64,000 bases of DNA from Micromonospora saelicesensis (lineage in GTDB: Bacteria > Actinomycetota > Actinomycetes > Mycobacteriales > Micromonosporaceae). This document shows positions 32,552 through 41,406 of the stretch, in pieces (the stretch's first letter is position 1; each line of letters begins with the position of its first letter). The translations under genes and the position numbers were made by a program. The stretch spans positions 992,001 to 1,056,000 of the forward strand of contig NZ_FMCR01000001.1 of NCBI RefSeq assembly GCF_900091575.1. The letters run 5' to 3'. The notes beneath the pieces are model-generated. The model searched no databases, was not told where the DNA came from, and saw only the letters and a list, made by a program, of their open reading frames with translations.

Positions 32552-32735
32552 TGTCGTATGTGCGCTCAGCTTGATCGAAAAATGTCGTTGTATACGTTCG
32601 GGTCCGGGGCCTCGCTGGTCAGCGCGGCTGATGAACCGGCGGGGTGTGACGGTGAAAAGCATTCCCAACAAAATCTTGCAACAAATCGACGCGTTCGTCT
32701 TCCCACCCGTCCCGCCAGTAACTATGTTCACCAAT

Positions 32736-32753
32736 GGTCCCACTAGTGGGATC
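32736..32753. promoter_or_regulatory. Operator-like palindrome upstream of the second M6 protease
   Basis: TCCCACTAGTGGGA is a perfect 14-bp palindrome (32738-32751) extendable to 18 bp with one mismatch. It lies 60-75 bp before the start codon and next to a possible TATGTT -10 element, so a dimeric repressor or activator may bind here. Confidence 0.4.
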
Positions 32754-32810
32754 GATCTCCCACCGGCCCGTACCCCCGTTGGGCCGGTTCCCTCAAACCG
32801 GAGGTACCAC

Positions 32811-35279
32811 GTGCGCAAAGTCGCAGTGGGTCTGCTCGGGCTCTCACTGACGGCGACAGGCCTGGCTTTCGGCCCGTCCGCCTCGGCGGCGCCTCAGCCC
32901 AAACTGCCGGCCGCAGCACCGGCCGCTGCCGAACCACAGGCGCTGAAGGATGAACTCCCCGACAAGCTCGAGGAGAAGCGCCGCGCACTGCGTGAGCAGG
33001 GGCTCAGCGACGTGCTGAGCGGTCGGAGCAAGCCGATCGAGCGCAACGGAAGCACTGTCGTCAAGGTCGGCGAGGTCGGCAAGGCCGCCGGAGCGGGCGC
33101 CAACGCCCGCAGCACCGCTGGCGCGAAGCAGACCAAGGACCAGTACGTCGAGCTCAAGCGCGAGCGGACCGACAAGATCTTCGTGATCCTGGCCGAGTTC
33201 GGGGACGAGCGGCACCCGTCCTACCCGGACAAGGACATGAACCCGAACATCGCCGGACCGACGACGTTCCAGGGTCCGCTGCACAACAAGATCCCCGAGC
33301 CCAACCGGGCCGTGGACAACTCCACCATCTGGCAGCCGGACTTCAGCCCGGAGCACTTCCGCCAGCTCTACTTCGGCACCAACCCGGGCGACGAGTCGCT
33401 CAAGCAGTACTACGAGGCCCAGTCCTCGGGTCGCTACACCGTCGACGGTGAGGTGACCGACTGGGTCAAGGTCCGGTACAACGAGGCCCGCTACGGTCGC
33501 TCCGACGACCCGATCCCGGACCCGGAGCCCGGCCAGGAGCCGGACCCGCAGGACGACCGGGCCGTCTGCGCCGACAACGTCTGCCCGAACACCTGGAACC
33601 TGATCGCCGACGCCGCCAACCAGTGGGTCGCCGACCAGAAGGCCAAGGGTCGGACGGACGCCCAGATCGCCACCGAGATGAAGTCCTTCGACCAGTGGGA
33701 CCGGTTCGACTTCGACGGCGACGGCGACTTCAACGAGTCGGACGGCTACATCGACCACTTCCAGATCGTCCACTCCGGCGGCGACCAGGCCGACGGTGAC
33801 CCGCAGCAGGGTGAGGACGCGATCTGGAGCCACCGCTGGTCGGCGTTCAACAGCTCGCCCGTCGGCCCGCCGAACTTCCCGATCGGCGGCACCCAGATCG
33901 GCAACACCGGCGTCTGGATCCGCGACTACACGATCCAGCCGGAAAACGGTGGCCGCAGCGTCTTCTACCACGAGTACGGCCACGACCTGGGCCTGCCGGA
34001 CGACTACGGCCCGGCGGACAACAGCAACGAGCACTGGACCCTGATGGCCCAGAGCCGGCTCGGCGCCAAGAACGACGTCGGCATCGGCGACCGGGGCGGC
34101 GACCTCGGCGCCTGGAACAAGCTCCAGCTCGGCTGGCTCGACTACGAGGTGATCGTGGCGGGACAGAAGCGCTCGCTGGAGCTCGGCCCGCAGGAGTACA
34201 ACTCGGACAAGGCTCAGGCCGCCGTGGTCGTGCTCCCGCAACGGGAGTACACGTTCAACTACGGCGCGCCTTTCGAGGGCGCCAAGCAGTACTTCTCCGG
34301 CAATGAGGACAACCTCGACAGCAAGATGATGAGGACGTTCGACCTCACCGGCAAGTCCGCAGCGGCGATGTCGCTCAAGGGCAAGTACAGCATCGAGGCC
34401 GGCTACGACTACCTCTACTTCGAGGCGTCCACCGACGGCGGTAAGACCTGGATCGACCTGGACGGCACCGCCAACGGCACGCCGATCGGCGTCGACGGCG
34501 CCGGGCGTCCGGCCCTCGCCGGCACCAGCAAGGGCGCCTGGGCGGACATCAACATCCCGCTGACCTCGGTCGCCGGCAAGGTGGCCCAGGTTCGCCTGCA
34601 CTACGTCACCGACGGTGGCGTCTCCGAGGGCGGCTTCTTCGGTGACGCGATCACCGTGACCGCCGACGGTCAGACCGTGCTCAGTGACGGCGCCGAGACC
34701 GACGCGGGTTGGTCGTTGGAGAAGTTCCAGGTGGTCGGGGCGACCTACACCCGGCTGTTCGACAACTTCTACATCGCCGGCAACCGGTCGTACGTCTCGT
34801 ACGACAAGTACCTGAAGACCGGCCCGTACTTCTTCGGCTACGCGAACACCCGCCCGGACTGGGTGGACCACTACGCGTACCAGGAGGGCCTGCTCATCTC
34901 GTACTGGAACACCCGCTGGTCGGACAACAACACCGCCCCGGTGTCGGCGTCCAACCCGGGTGGTCACCCGGGTGAGGGTCGCAACCTGTACATCGACGCG
35001 CACCCGCGCCCGATCTACAACCTGACCGGGGCCCCGTGGCGGGCCCGCGTCCAGGTGTACGACGCACCGTTCAGCCTGAACAAGGCGGACTCGTTCACCC
35101 TGCACCTCAACAGCCAGCCGCAGTACATCCGTGGCCAGGCCGCTGAGCCGCTGTTCGACGACACCAAGAAGTACTTCTACGAGGAGCTGCCGAACCACGG
35201 CGTCAAGCTCCCCGCGACCGGTGTCAAGATCAAGGTTCTGGAGCAGGACGGCACCTCGATGAAGATCCGGGTCAGCTGA
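32811..35279 (+). CDS. Secreted M6 (immune inhibitor A) metalloprotease, second of two
   Basis: An 822-residue paralogue of the preceding gene. The signal peptide is VRKVAVGLLGLSLTATGLAFGPSASA, cut near residue 27. The propeptide is Ala/Glu-rich, and the catalytic motif is HEYGHDLGLPDDYG (His387, Glu388, His391). A Ca-binding-like DFDGDGDFNESDG occurs before it. C-terminal sandwich domains follow (YDYLYFEASTDGGKTW, then VRLHYVTDGGVSEGGFFGDAI). GTG at 32811 is chosen because GGAGG lies 7 bp upstream and the signal peptide starts there. It has its own promoter region, so the pair may be differently regulated. Confidence 0.93.
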   Translation: MRKVAVGLLGLSLTATGLAFGPSASAAPQPKLPAAAPAAAEPQALKDELPDKLEEKRRALREQGLSDVLSGRSKPIERNGSTVVKVGEVGKAAGAGANARSTAGAKQTKDQYVELKRERTDKIFVILAEFGDERHPSYPDKDMNPNIAGPTTFQGPLHNKIPEPNRAVDNSTIWQPDFSPEHFRQLYFGTNPGDESLKQYYEAQSSGRYTVDGEVTDWVKVRYNEARYGRSDDPIPDPEPGQEPDPQDDRAVCADNVCPNTWNLIADAANQWVADQKAKGRTDAQIATEMKSFDQWDRFDFDGDGDFNESDGYIDHFQIVHSGGDQADGDPQQGEDAIWSHRWSAFNSSPVGPPNFPIGGTQIGNTGVWIRDYTIQPENGGRSVFYHEYGHDLGLPDDYGPADNSNEHWTLMAQSRLGAKNDVGIGDRGGDLGAWNKLQLGWLDYEVIVAGQKRSLELGPQEYNSDKAQAAVVVLPQREYTFNYGAPFEGAKQYFSGNEDNLDSKMMRTFDLTGKSAAAMSLKGKYSIEAGYDYLYFEASTDGGKTWIDLDGTANGTPIGVDGAGRPALAGTSKGAWADINIPLTSVAGKVAQVRLHYVTDGGVSEGGFFGDAITVTADGQTVLSDGAETDAGWSLEKFQVVGATYTRLFDNFYIAGNRSYVSYDKYLKTGPYFFGYANTRPDWVDHYAYQEGLLISYWNTRWSDNNTAPVSASNPGGHPGEGRNLYIDAHPRPIYNLTGAPWRARVQVYDAPFSLNKADSFTLHLNSQPQYIRGQAAEPLFDDTKKYFYEELPNHGVKLPATGVKIKVLEQDGTSMKIRVS

Positions 35280-35300
35280 CCACTGATCCCGCACCAACCA

Positions 35301-35335
35301 GCGACGCCCGGGCAGGTCATCTGCCCGGGCGTCGC
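35301..35335 (+). terminator. Terminator after the second M6 protease gene
   Basis: Perfect 15-bp arms (35301-35315 and 35321-35335) with a 5-nt loop, followed by CCTTT, 22 bp after the stop. Confidence 0.9.
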
Positions 35336-35490
35336 CCTTTGTGCGCCACCTCCCGGATGTTCCGGACCGAGCTTCTCCACTGACAGCCGACCCGGTGCCC
35401 CTGGTCCCGGTCCGGGGCAACCCGGGGCTTTCCCCTGTTCACCGCGACCGCCAGGGTCGCCTGCGGCAACCGGGTCATAGGCTGTCTGCC

Positions 35491-36423
35491 ATGACCGACC
35501 AGCGCGGCGGGGCCGTCGACGAGTCCTGTGTCCTCACCGAGGGGCCGTGGACGCACCGTTTCGTCGGCGCCAACGGCAGCCGGTTCCACGTGGTCGAGGG
35601 CGGCACCGGGCCGATGGTGCTCTTCCTGCACGGCTTCCCGGAGCACTGGTGGGCCTGGCACCGGATGCTGCCGGCGATCGCCGACGCCGGCTTCCGGGCG
35701 GTCGCCGTCGACCTGCGCGGCTACGGCGCCAGCGACAAGCCACCCCGGGGGTACGACGGCTACACCCTCGCCGCCGACATCGCCGGGCTGATCCGCGCGC
35801 TCGGTGAACGGTCCGCGACGATCGTCGGCAGCGGCCTCGGCGGCATGGTGGCCTGGACGGTGGCCTCGTTCCACCCGTCCCTGGTTCGCCGGCTCGTCGT
35901 GCTGGGGGCACCGCACCCGCTGCGACTGCGCGCCGCCATCTTCGCCGACCCGCGCGGGCAGTTCACCGCCTCCACCCCGGCGTTGAAGTTCCAGCTACCC
36001 CGCTACGAGCACGTCCTGACCCGCGATGGCGCAGCGGCCGTCGGCGAGATCATGCGCCGCTGGGGCGGCCCACAGTGGGTGGCCGGGCCGGACTTCGAGG
36101 CGTACGCCGAGCGGTGCCGGGAGGCGATGTGCATCCCGCAGGCCGCGTTCTGCGCGCTGGAGGGTTACCGCTGGGCGTTCCGCTCGCTGCTGCGACTGCA
36201 CGGCTACCGGTTCGTCCGCCTGATGCAGAAGCCGCTGTCCACTCCGACCCTGCAACTGCACGGCGCCCTGGACACCGCATCCCTGCCCCGCACCGCGCTG
36301 GGTTCCGGCCGGTACGTCGTCGCCCCGTACGAGTGGCGACTGCTCGACGGGGTAGGGCACTTCCCGCACCTGGAGGCACCGGAGCTGGTGCTCGGCGAAA
36401 TCCTGCGGTGGGCGAAGACCTGA
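35491..36423 (+). CDS. EphE-like alpha/beta hydrolase with the nucleophile replaced
   Basis: A 310-residue alpha/beta hydrolase of the epoxide hydrolase group. The oxyanion segment LFLHGFPEHWWAWHRML, the catalytic acid in LHGALDTASLP and the catalytic His in GVGHFPHLEAPE are present. The nucleophile elbow reads VGSGLGG where epoxide hydrolases have V-G-H-D-W-G-G; the nucleophile position is Gly115. By this reading it cannot form the covalent intermediate. It may be a pseudo-enzyme or use another residue. It corresponds in position to ephE (Rv3670) of Mycobacterium. The ATG at 35491 gives the conserved start. Confidence 0.85.
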   Translation: MTDQRGGAVDESCVLTEGPWTHRFVGANGSRFHVVEGGTGPMVLFLHGFPEHWWAWHRMLPAIADAGFRAVAVDLRGYGASDKPPRGYDGYTLAADIAGLIRALGERSATIVGSGLGGMVAWTVASFHPSLVRRLVVLGAPHPLRLRAAIFADPRGQFTASTPALKFQLPRYEHVLTRDGAAAVGEIMRRWGGPQWVAGPDFEAYAERCREAMCIPQAAFCALEGYRWAFRSLLRLHGYRFVRLMQKPLSTPTLQLHGALDTASLPRTALGSGRYVVAPYEWRLLDGVGHFPHLEAPELVLGEILRWAKT

Positions 36424-36427
36424 CCGG

Positions 36428-36790
36428 TCAGACCCGCTGCTCCCGCAGGTCGGTGACCTCGGCGGCCGGCGCCCAACCCTGGTAGACGCCGAAGTCGAAG
36501 ACCTCCAGCCGCATCGCCTCGGCCACCGGCCAGCGACCACCGGTGTACTCCACCCGCAGCCAGGCGTCGTGCTCGCCGAGCACGATGAACGGCTGCCCCT
36601 TCCAGGTGCAGGTGGTCCGCACGTACGCCAGATCCTCGATCTCGCTCGCCGGCAGCACCCGGACGTAGCGGCCCGCGCGGACCTCCTCGAAGCCCTCGCC
36701 CGGCTCGGGCTGGTAGAGGCGGATGTCGTCGCCGTCCGGGCTGGCCTGGTATTCCCGGCCCTGCCAACGGGCCACGTAACCGTCGCGCAT
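36428..36790 (-). CDS. Hypothetical protein coupled to the SseB-domain gene
   Basis: A 120-residue acidic protein (MRDGYVARWQGREYQASPDGDDIRLY, then TTCTWKGQPFIVLGEHDAWLRVEYTGG). It appears all-beta with many Tyr/Trp and no signal peptide. Its ATG overlaps the upstream stop in GTGATG, so it is produced with the SseB-domain protein and probably works with it. No known family recognised. It ends 4 bp from the convergent hydrolase gene. Confidence 0.7.
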   Translation of the reverse strand: MRDGYVARWQGREYQASPDGDDIRLYQPEPGEGFEEVRAGRYVRVLPASEIEDLAYVRTTCTWKGQPFIVLGEHDAWLRVEYTGGRWPVAEAMRLEVFDFGVYQGWAPAAEVTDLREQRV

Positions 36791-39594
36791 CACGCCTCCC
36801 CGACCCGTCGCCAGGTGACCGAGTCGGTGTCCAGCTCGGCGACCACCCGCTCGCTGCCGTCCGCGCCGATGCGCCAGAGTTGGGCGCCGTGCGGCAACCG
36901 TGCGCTGTCCACCTTGAACTCCGCCACCACGTCGCTGCTCTCACCCGGGGCGAAGCCGTTGCCCCGGAACGGCGGACGTTCGATGACCCAGCCCTCCATG
37001 GCCCGCATCGCCGGCTCGTTCTGACCGCCGTACGGGATGCGGTAGAGGCTCGGCCGGTGCGCCGGCCAGCGCAGCACGTAGATCTCCTCGGCGTCCGGGG
37101 CGAACGGCGAGCCGGGGTAGCTGAGGCCCAGCGCCCCGTGCAGCTGGGCCGGTGTGGTCAGGTGGGACAGTTCACCGGCCCGGTGCACGAACCCGGACAC
37201 CCGGTCGTACCCACGCTCCAGGTAGTACGCGAGCTGGCTGGGGGCGATCGCCTTCTGCATGACCGTCGGCCGGGTCGGGTCGACCGCCGCGGGGGCGTAC
37301 CGGGGACGGGCGGCGGGTTCGGCCACGGCCGGCGCTTCCACCTGGTCCACTTCCAGGTCGTCCCCGAGCCCCACCTCGGCGGCCCAGTTGGCCAACGCGA
37401 CGATCTGCTCGCCGGGCAACTTGGCACCCACCGGCGTGCCCGGGTTGACGGCGAACGACCAGTCCTCGTCGGGCCAGCGCCTGATCAGTTGGGCGAACTT
37501 CACCCGGACCGTGTCGACGTCCCCCTCGACATGGTCGGCGAGGCGCTCCGACGACGTGTAGACCACCACGTACGTCTCACCGTCGAGCTGCCCGGTACGC
37601 CAGACGAAGCCGGGATCCCCGGGGCGGCTTCCGCGCACCGAGTCCGGTGCCGCCGGCAGTAGCACCCGGGCCAGCAGCAGGGTGGACAGGAACGTGTCGG
37701 TGCTGCCCGAGCCGGCGGCGCTGAGCAGGTCCTCCTCGACCGTGTTGGCCGGCTCGAACTCGATCGGCGGTGGCTCGTCGGCCGGCGGGTGCGGCACGTC
37801 GTCCGCGATCACGCTCGCGCCGCTGCCCTCGCCGGCGACCTGGTCCGTACCGGCCGGGCCGGCCGCCGAAACAGCACCGTCGGCGCGGTCGTCACGCAGC
37901 GGGGGGTCGACGCGGCCGTCGATTCGTGGGTCGCCCAGGCCACCGCCGCCGGCGCCGACCTCGGTCGGAATCACGGGATGCGGGGCGGACGGGCTCGGGG
38001 CGGGCTGACCGGCGCTGAACGATGCGGGCCCGGATGGGCTGGAACCGAAGGACGACGGACCGAACAGGCCCGGATCGGAGGGCGTCGAGCCGAACGGCGG
38101 CGGGGCGGCCTCGGCGGGGCTGGGCCGCCGGGGCGCGTCGACCGGCGCGCTGCTCTCGACCGGGTCGGTGAGGTCGCGGGACTCGATGATGGTGCCCTCG
38201 ATGACGATGGGCGTGAAGCCGCGGCGCGGCGCGGGCGGCCCGGAGACCGGTTCCGCGACGGACACCGGTAGCTCCTCCGCCGGCTCGAACCGGCCCGGCC
38301 GGTCCTGGGGAATCGCCTGCGTCTCCTCCGCCGACGGCCGCCCAGGCGCGCCGGCCAGGGGAGGCTCACCGGTCATCCGGAACGCGCGGGTGGGCTCCTC
38401 GGCCAGCGGGTTGTGCCGGCGTGGCGGCAGCGGCTGGGTGATCTCCTCGCCGGATGGCGGCGCGTCCATCCCGCGGGACGCGCCGAGGCCGCCCTCCGGC
38501 CGTCGTATCGGCTGGGTGGCTGCCGGGTCCGCCGCCATCGGAAAGGCCCGCGTCGCAGTCTCGTCGGCCGGCGCGTCGGCCGGTCGGCGGCGAGGGAAGG
38601 GCTGGCTGCCTCGCCCGAACCGGGTCGGAGGGGCCGCCCGGTCACCGGGGCGTCCACCGCTCGGGGCCGGGTCGCGGGCCGGGGTGGGGTCGAAGAAGGA
38701 ACGCCGAGGCGCGGCCTGGGGGCCACCGTTGCCGCTACCCGGGGCGGGGCCGTCGACGTCGCCCGGCCGGGTCGCTGCCGGCCAGCCCACGCCCGGCCCG
38801 GCCTGGTCGGTGGTGGGGCCGGCGGTCGCCAACGGGGTGAAACGGGACGGCCGGCCGGTGCGGGGCAGCGCTCCGTTGCCCGGCGCGGGCCGGGGCGGCT
38901 CGGTCGGGTGCCGCTGACCGGCGGCGGGCAGGTCCTCCCCGCCCCCTCGGCGCGGCGGCTCAGCGGGGACGGGTGGCCGGGGCGCCGGACCCGGCACCGG
39001 CGGGGCACCCACCCGGGGGGCCGGGCTCCGCGCGGGCCTTCGGGGTGCGAGCGGAGCATTCTCGGGCCCGGACGAGGCCGCCCCCGTCACCGGAGGCGGT
39101 CCAGCGGCTGGCGCGGCGTCCCGCGGCGGCATGCCGGGCCGGGTGCGGGCCAACGTCTCGGCCCGCTCCAGGCGAGCGCGGGCACCCATGGCACGGCCGG
39201 GCAGTCGCACGTCGCCTCGGGAGAGCTGCGACACGAACCAGGCCGGCAGGTAACCCTCGACCGGCAGACCCGGATTGACGGCGAGCCACCACTCGTGGTT
39301 GGGCCAGCTGGCCGCGAGATCGGCGAAGGGGATGCGTCGGTTGCCGCCGGCGTGATCGCCGAGGCAGGCCTGCAGGGCGGCGGCGGAGGTGAAGGCCAGG
39401 ACGTGGGTCCGGCCGCCGGTGGTCCAGGTGCCCCATCCGGCGGGTGGCTGGCCGGGCTGCGTCGGCGCGGAGACCGGCAGCAGCACATCGGTGCGGGACA
39501 GGAGCCGGAAGTAGAGCTCCTGGTCGTTGGCGCGCAGCGCGTCGCGCATCGCCACCTCGGCCTCCGTGGCCGGCTCCCATGCGGTCACGGCCAC
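36790..39594 (-). CDS. Large protein with two SseB domains and a long Pro-rich linker
   Basis: A 934-residue protein. An SseB domain comes first (about 10-130: VAMRDALRANDQELYFRLL, then WWLAVNPGLPVEGYLPAWF). A disordered Pro/Gly/Arg-rich linker spans about 135-600. A second SseB domain (about 610-745: DTFLSTLLLARVLLPA, then WSFAVNPGTPVGAKLP) and a distinct C-terminal domain (about 785-934: APSQLAYYLERGYDRVSGFVHRAGELSHL, then YVLRWPAHRPSLYRIPYGG) follow. SseB-type proteins are often encoded in or near actinobacterial type VII loci, and this gene is divergent from the mycosin gene. It is cytosolic by sequence; a chaperone or regulatory role is a guess. Confidence 0.82.
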   Translation of the reverse strand: MAVTAWEPATEAEVAMRDALRANDQELYFRLLSRTDVLLPVSAPTQPGQPPAGWGTWTTGGRTHVLAFTSAAALQACLGDHAGGNRRIPFADLAASWPNHEWWLAVNPGLPVEGYLPAWFVSQLSRGDVRLPGRAMGARARLERAETLARTRPGMPPRDAAPAAGPPPVTGAASSGPENAPLAPRRPARSPAPRVGAPPVPGPAPRPPVPAEPPRRGGGEDLPAAGQRHPTEPPRPAPGNGALPRTGRPSRFTPLATAGPTTDQAGPGVGWPAATRPGDVDGPAPGSGNGGPQAAPRRSFFDPTPARDPAPSGGRPGDRAAPPTRFGRGSQPFPRRRPADAPADETATRAFPMAADPAATQPIRRPEGGLGASRGMDAPPSGEEITQPLPPRRHNPLAEEPTRAFRMTGEPPLAGAPGRPSAEETQAIPQDRPGRFEPAEELPVSVAEPVSGPPAPRRGFTPIVIEGTIIESRDLTDPVESSAPVDAPRRPSPAEAAPPPFGSTPSDPGLFGPSSFGSSPSGPASFSAGQPAPSPSAPHPVIPTEVGAGGGGLGDPRIDGRVDPPLRDDRADGAVSAAGPAGTDQVAGEGSGASVIADDVPHPPADEPPPIEFEPANTVEEDLLSAAGSGSTDTFLSTLLLARVLLPAAPDSVRGSRPGDPGFVWRTGQLDGETYVVVYTSSERLADHVEGDVDTVRVKFAQLIRRWPDEDWSFAVNPGTPVGAKLPGEQIVALANWAAEVGLGDDLEVDQVEAPAVAEPAARPRYAPAAVDPTRPTVMQKAIAPSQLAYYLERGYDRVSGFVHRAGELSHLTTPAQLHGALGLSYPGSPFAPDAEEIYVLRWPAHRPSLYRIPYGGQNEPAMRAMEGWVIERPPFRGNGFAPGESSDVVAEFKVDSARLPHGAQLWRIGADGSERVVAELDTDSVTWRRVGEA

Positions 39595-39740
39595 CTCCCC
39601 TTCCGAGAACAGGCCACAGGTATCGCGTACAACCTACAAGGTGGTACCAAGATCACAATGGCAGGCCGGCGGCGGCCTGCCAGGGCGCGGAGGAGGGGAT
39701 AACATCCCGTTCCGGAGCCGACACGATACGGAGGGTGTCG

Positions 39741-40964
39741 ATGTCCCGATCGATCACGCGCCCGGTCCTCGCAGGTCTGGCCGTCAGCCTGTTGACCGTA
39801 CCGGCCCTTCCGACCGTCGCCGCCACCGCCGGGCTCCGGGCGGCACCAGCCTGCGCGACAGCACTCGCCCCCGTCCGGCCGGTCGCGGCCAAGCCCTGGC
39901 CACAGCAACGGTACGACCCCGCACGGCTCGCGCCGCTGGCCACCGGCGCCGGGGTGACCGTCGCGGTGGTCGACTCCGGGGTCGACCGGGTGCACCCGCA
40001 GCTGGCTGGGCGGGTGCTGGCCGGCGCCGACCTGCTCGACCCCGGCGGGGACGGCGGTCGGGACTGCGCCGGGCACGGCACCGGTGTGGCGAGCATCATC
40101 GTCGCGGCACCCCGCTCCGACGTCGCCTTCCGCGGCCTGGCACCGGGTGCCCGGATCCTGCCGGTGCGGGTGAGTGAGCAGCAGGTGGTGCAGGGGCGGG
40201 AGTCGGGGCGCACGGTCAGCGCCGACGAGTTCGCCCGGGCCATCCGGTGGGCCGTCGACCATGACGCCGACGTGGTGAACCTGTCCGTGGTGCTGTACGC
40301 GGACGACCCGGAGGTCCGTTCGGCCGTGCGGTACGCGGTCGACCGGGATGTGGTGCTGGTGGCCGCCGCCGGCAACCTGCACGGCAGCGGGGACCCCAGA
40401 CCGTTCCCCGCCGGCTACGACGGGGTGCTCGGCGTGGGCGCGATCGGGGCGGACGGCGGGCGGGCGACGTTCTCGCAGACCGGCCCGTACGTCGACCTCG
40501 TGGCCCCGGGCAGCGAGGTGCTGACCGCCGCACCCGGTGCCGGCCATCATCGGGTCGAGGGCACCAGTTACGCGGCGCCCTTCGTGGCTGCCACCGCCGC
40601 GTTGCTGCGGGAATACCGGCCGGAGCTGACCGCCGCCCAGGTGGCGGAGCGGATCATCGCCACCGCCGATCCAGCTCCGGGCGCGGGCCGGGGCGGCGCG
40701 TACGGCGCTGGAGTGTTGAACCCCTACCGGGCGGTCACCGAGACCAGCGGCGGCGGTGCGGGTGGCGCTCGGCCGGTCGCCGCGCTCGCCGATGATCGGG
40801 CCGACCCGGCGCAGCTCGCCCACCAGGCCCGCCGGGCCGCCGCACGGGACCGAGCCCTGCTGGTCGGCGCGGTGGCCGGCATCACGGCGGTCACCGTGGC
40901 GCTGCTCGCCCTGGTGGTGCCCCGGGGCGCCCGTCGACGCTGGCGCCCGGCCGACCCGGCCTGA
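39741..40964 (+). CDS. mycP: Mycosin, type VII secretion-associated subtilisin-like protease
   Basis: A 407-residue S8 protease. The signal peptide is SITRPVLAGLAVSLLTVPALPTVAA. The catalytic triad is Asp78 (VVDSGVD), His112 (GHGTGVAS) and Ser276 (GTSYAAP). A C-terminal helix (LLVGAVAGITAVTVALLALVV) followed by Arg anchors it in the membrane, the mycosin topology. Mycosins stabilise the type VII secretion complex and trim substrates. The ATG at 39741 has a GGAGGG site. It is separated by a terminator from the convergent WXG100 genes. Confidence 0.93.
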   Translation: MSRSITRPVLAGLAVSLLTVPALPTVAATAGLRAAPACATALAPVRPVAAKPWPQQRYDPARLAPLATGAGVTVAVVDSGVDRVHPQLAGRVLAGADLLDPGGDGGRDCAGHGTGVASIIVAAPRSDVAFRGLAPGARILPVRVSEQQVVQGRESGRTVSADEFARAIRWAVDHDADVVNLSVVLYADDPEVRSAVRYAVDRDVVLVAAAGNLHGSGDPRPFPAGYDGVLGVGAIGADGGRATFSQTGPYVDLVAPGSEVLTAAPGAGHHRVEGTSYAAPFVAATAALLREYRPELTAAQVAERIIATADPAPGAGRGGAYGAGVLNPYRAVTETSGGGAGGARPVAALADDRADPAQLAHQARRAAARDRALLVGAVAGITAVTVALLALVVPRGARRRWRPADPA

Positions 40965-41023
40965 GCCCGCCCACGCACGATCTGGGCCCGCCCGCACACG
41001 GCCTGAGCCCGCCCGCGCACGGT
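40961..41023. repeat. Three 21-bp tandem repeats overlapping the mycP stop codon
   Basis: Units at 40961-40981, 40982-41002 and 41003-41023 share the frame CTG[AG]GCCCGCCC. The first contains the mycP stop codon. Confidence 0.7.
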
Positions 41024-41050
41024 CCTGACCGCCGACCGGCTGCGGGCGGG

Positions 41051-41075
41051 GCGCTGACCCGGACACGGTCAGCGC
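41051..41075. terminator. Terminator between mycP and the WXG100 genes
   Basis: Perfect 9-bp arms GCGCTGACC / GGTCAGCGC (41051-41059 and 41067-41075), 7-nt loop, between convergent genes. Confidence 0.7.
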
Positions 41076-41091
41076 TCCCGGCCCACGTCGC

Positions 41092-41385
41092 TCACTGGAA
41101 CAGCCCGGTGTTCTTCTTCTCGGTGTCCAGGTAGTCGGTGGCGGAGTCGTTCACCGCCAACCTGATGTCACGCAGCATCCCCTGCAGGTCCTGCGAGGCC
41201 GAACGCCACTTCGCCTGCCGCTGCTCGTAGGCCTGCCGGGCCTCGCCCGTCCAGCTCGCCACCAGCGGGGCGGCGTCGCGTTCGAGTTGGCCGAGCTGCG
41301 CGTCGAGGGTGTTCAACGCCTTCTGAATGTCAGCGCCGGCCTGCTGCAGCGCGGCGAAGTTGACGACCAGCACACCATGGTCCAT
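41092..41385 (-). CDS. WXG100-family protein (Esx-type secretion substrate)
   Basis: A 97-residue helical hairpin protein. The turn motif SWTGEARQAY carries W-x-G, and a C-terminal Y-x-x-x-E-like motif is seen in YLDTEKK, the type VII secretion signal pattern. It probably forms a heterodimer with the product of the preceding gene, which lies 21 bp upstream in the same direction. The pair is the usual EsxA/EsxB-like substrate of a type VII system. Confidence 0.9.
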   Translation of the reverse strand: MDHGVLVVNFAALQQAGADIQKALNTLDAQLGQLERDAAPLVASWTGEARQAYEQRQAKWRSASQDLQGMLRDIRLAVNDSATDYLDTEKKNTGLFQ

Positions 41386-41406
41386 CGGATTCCCTCCCCA
41401 GCGGGA

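Larger units (their letters stand above)
32493..32810. other. Region between the two protease genes
   Basis: Holds the terminator of the first gene, an AT-richer stretch (32570-32740) likely to contain the promoter of the second, and the operator-like palindrome at 32736-32753. No gene. Confidence 0.5.
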
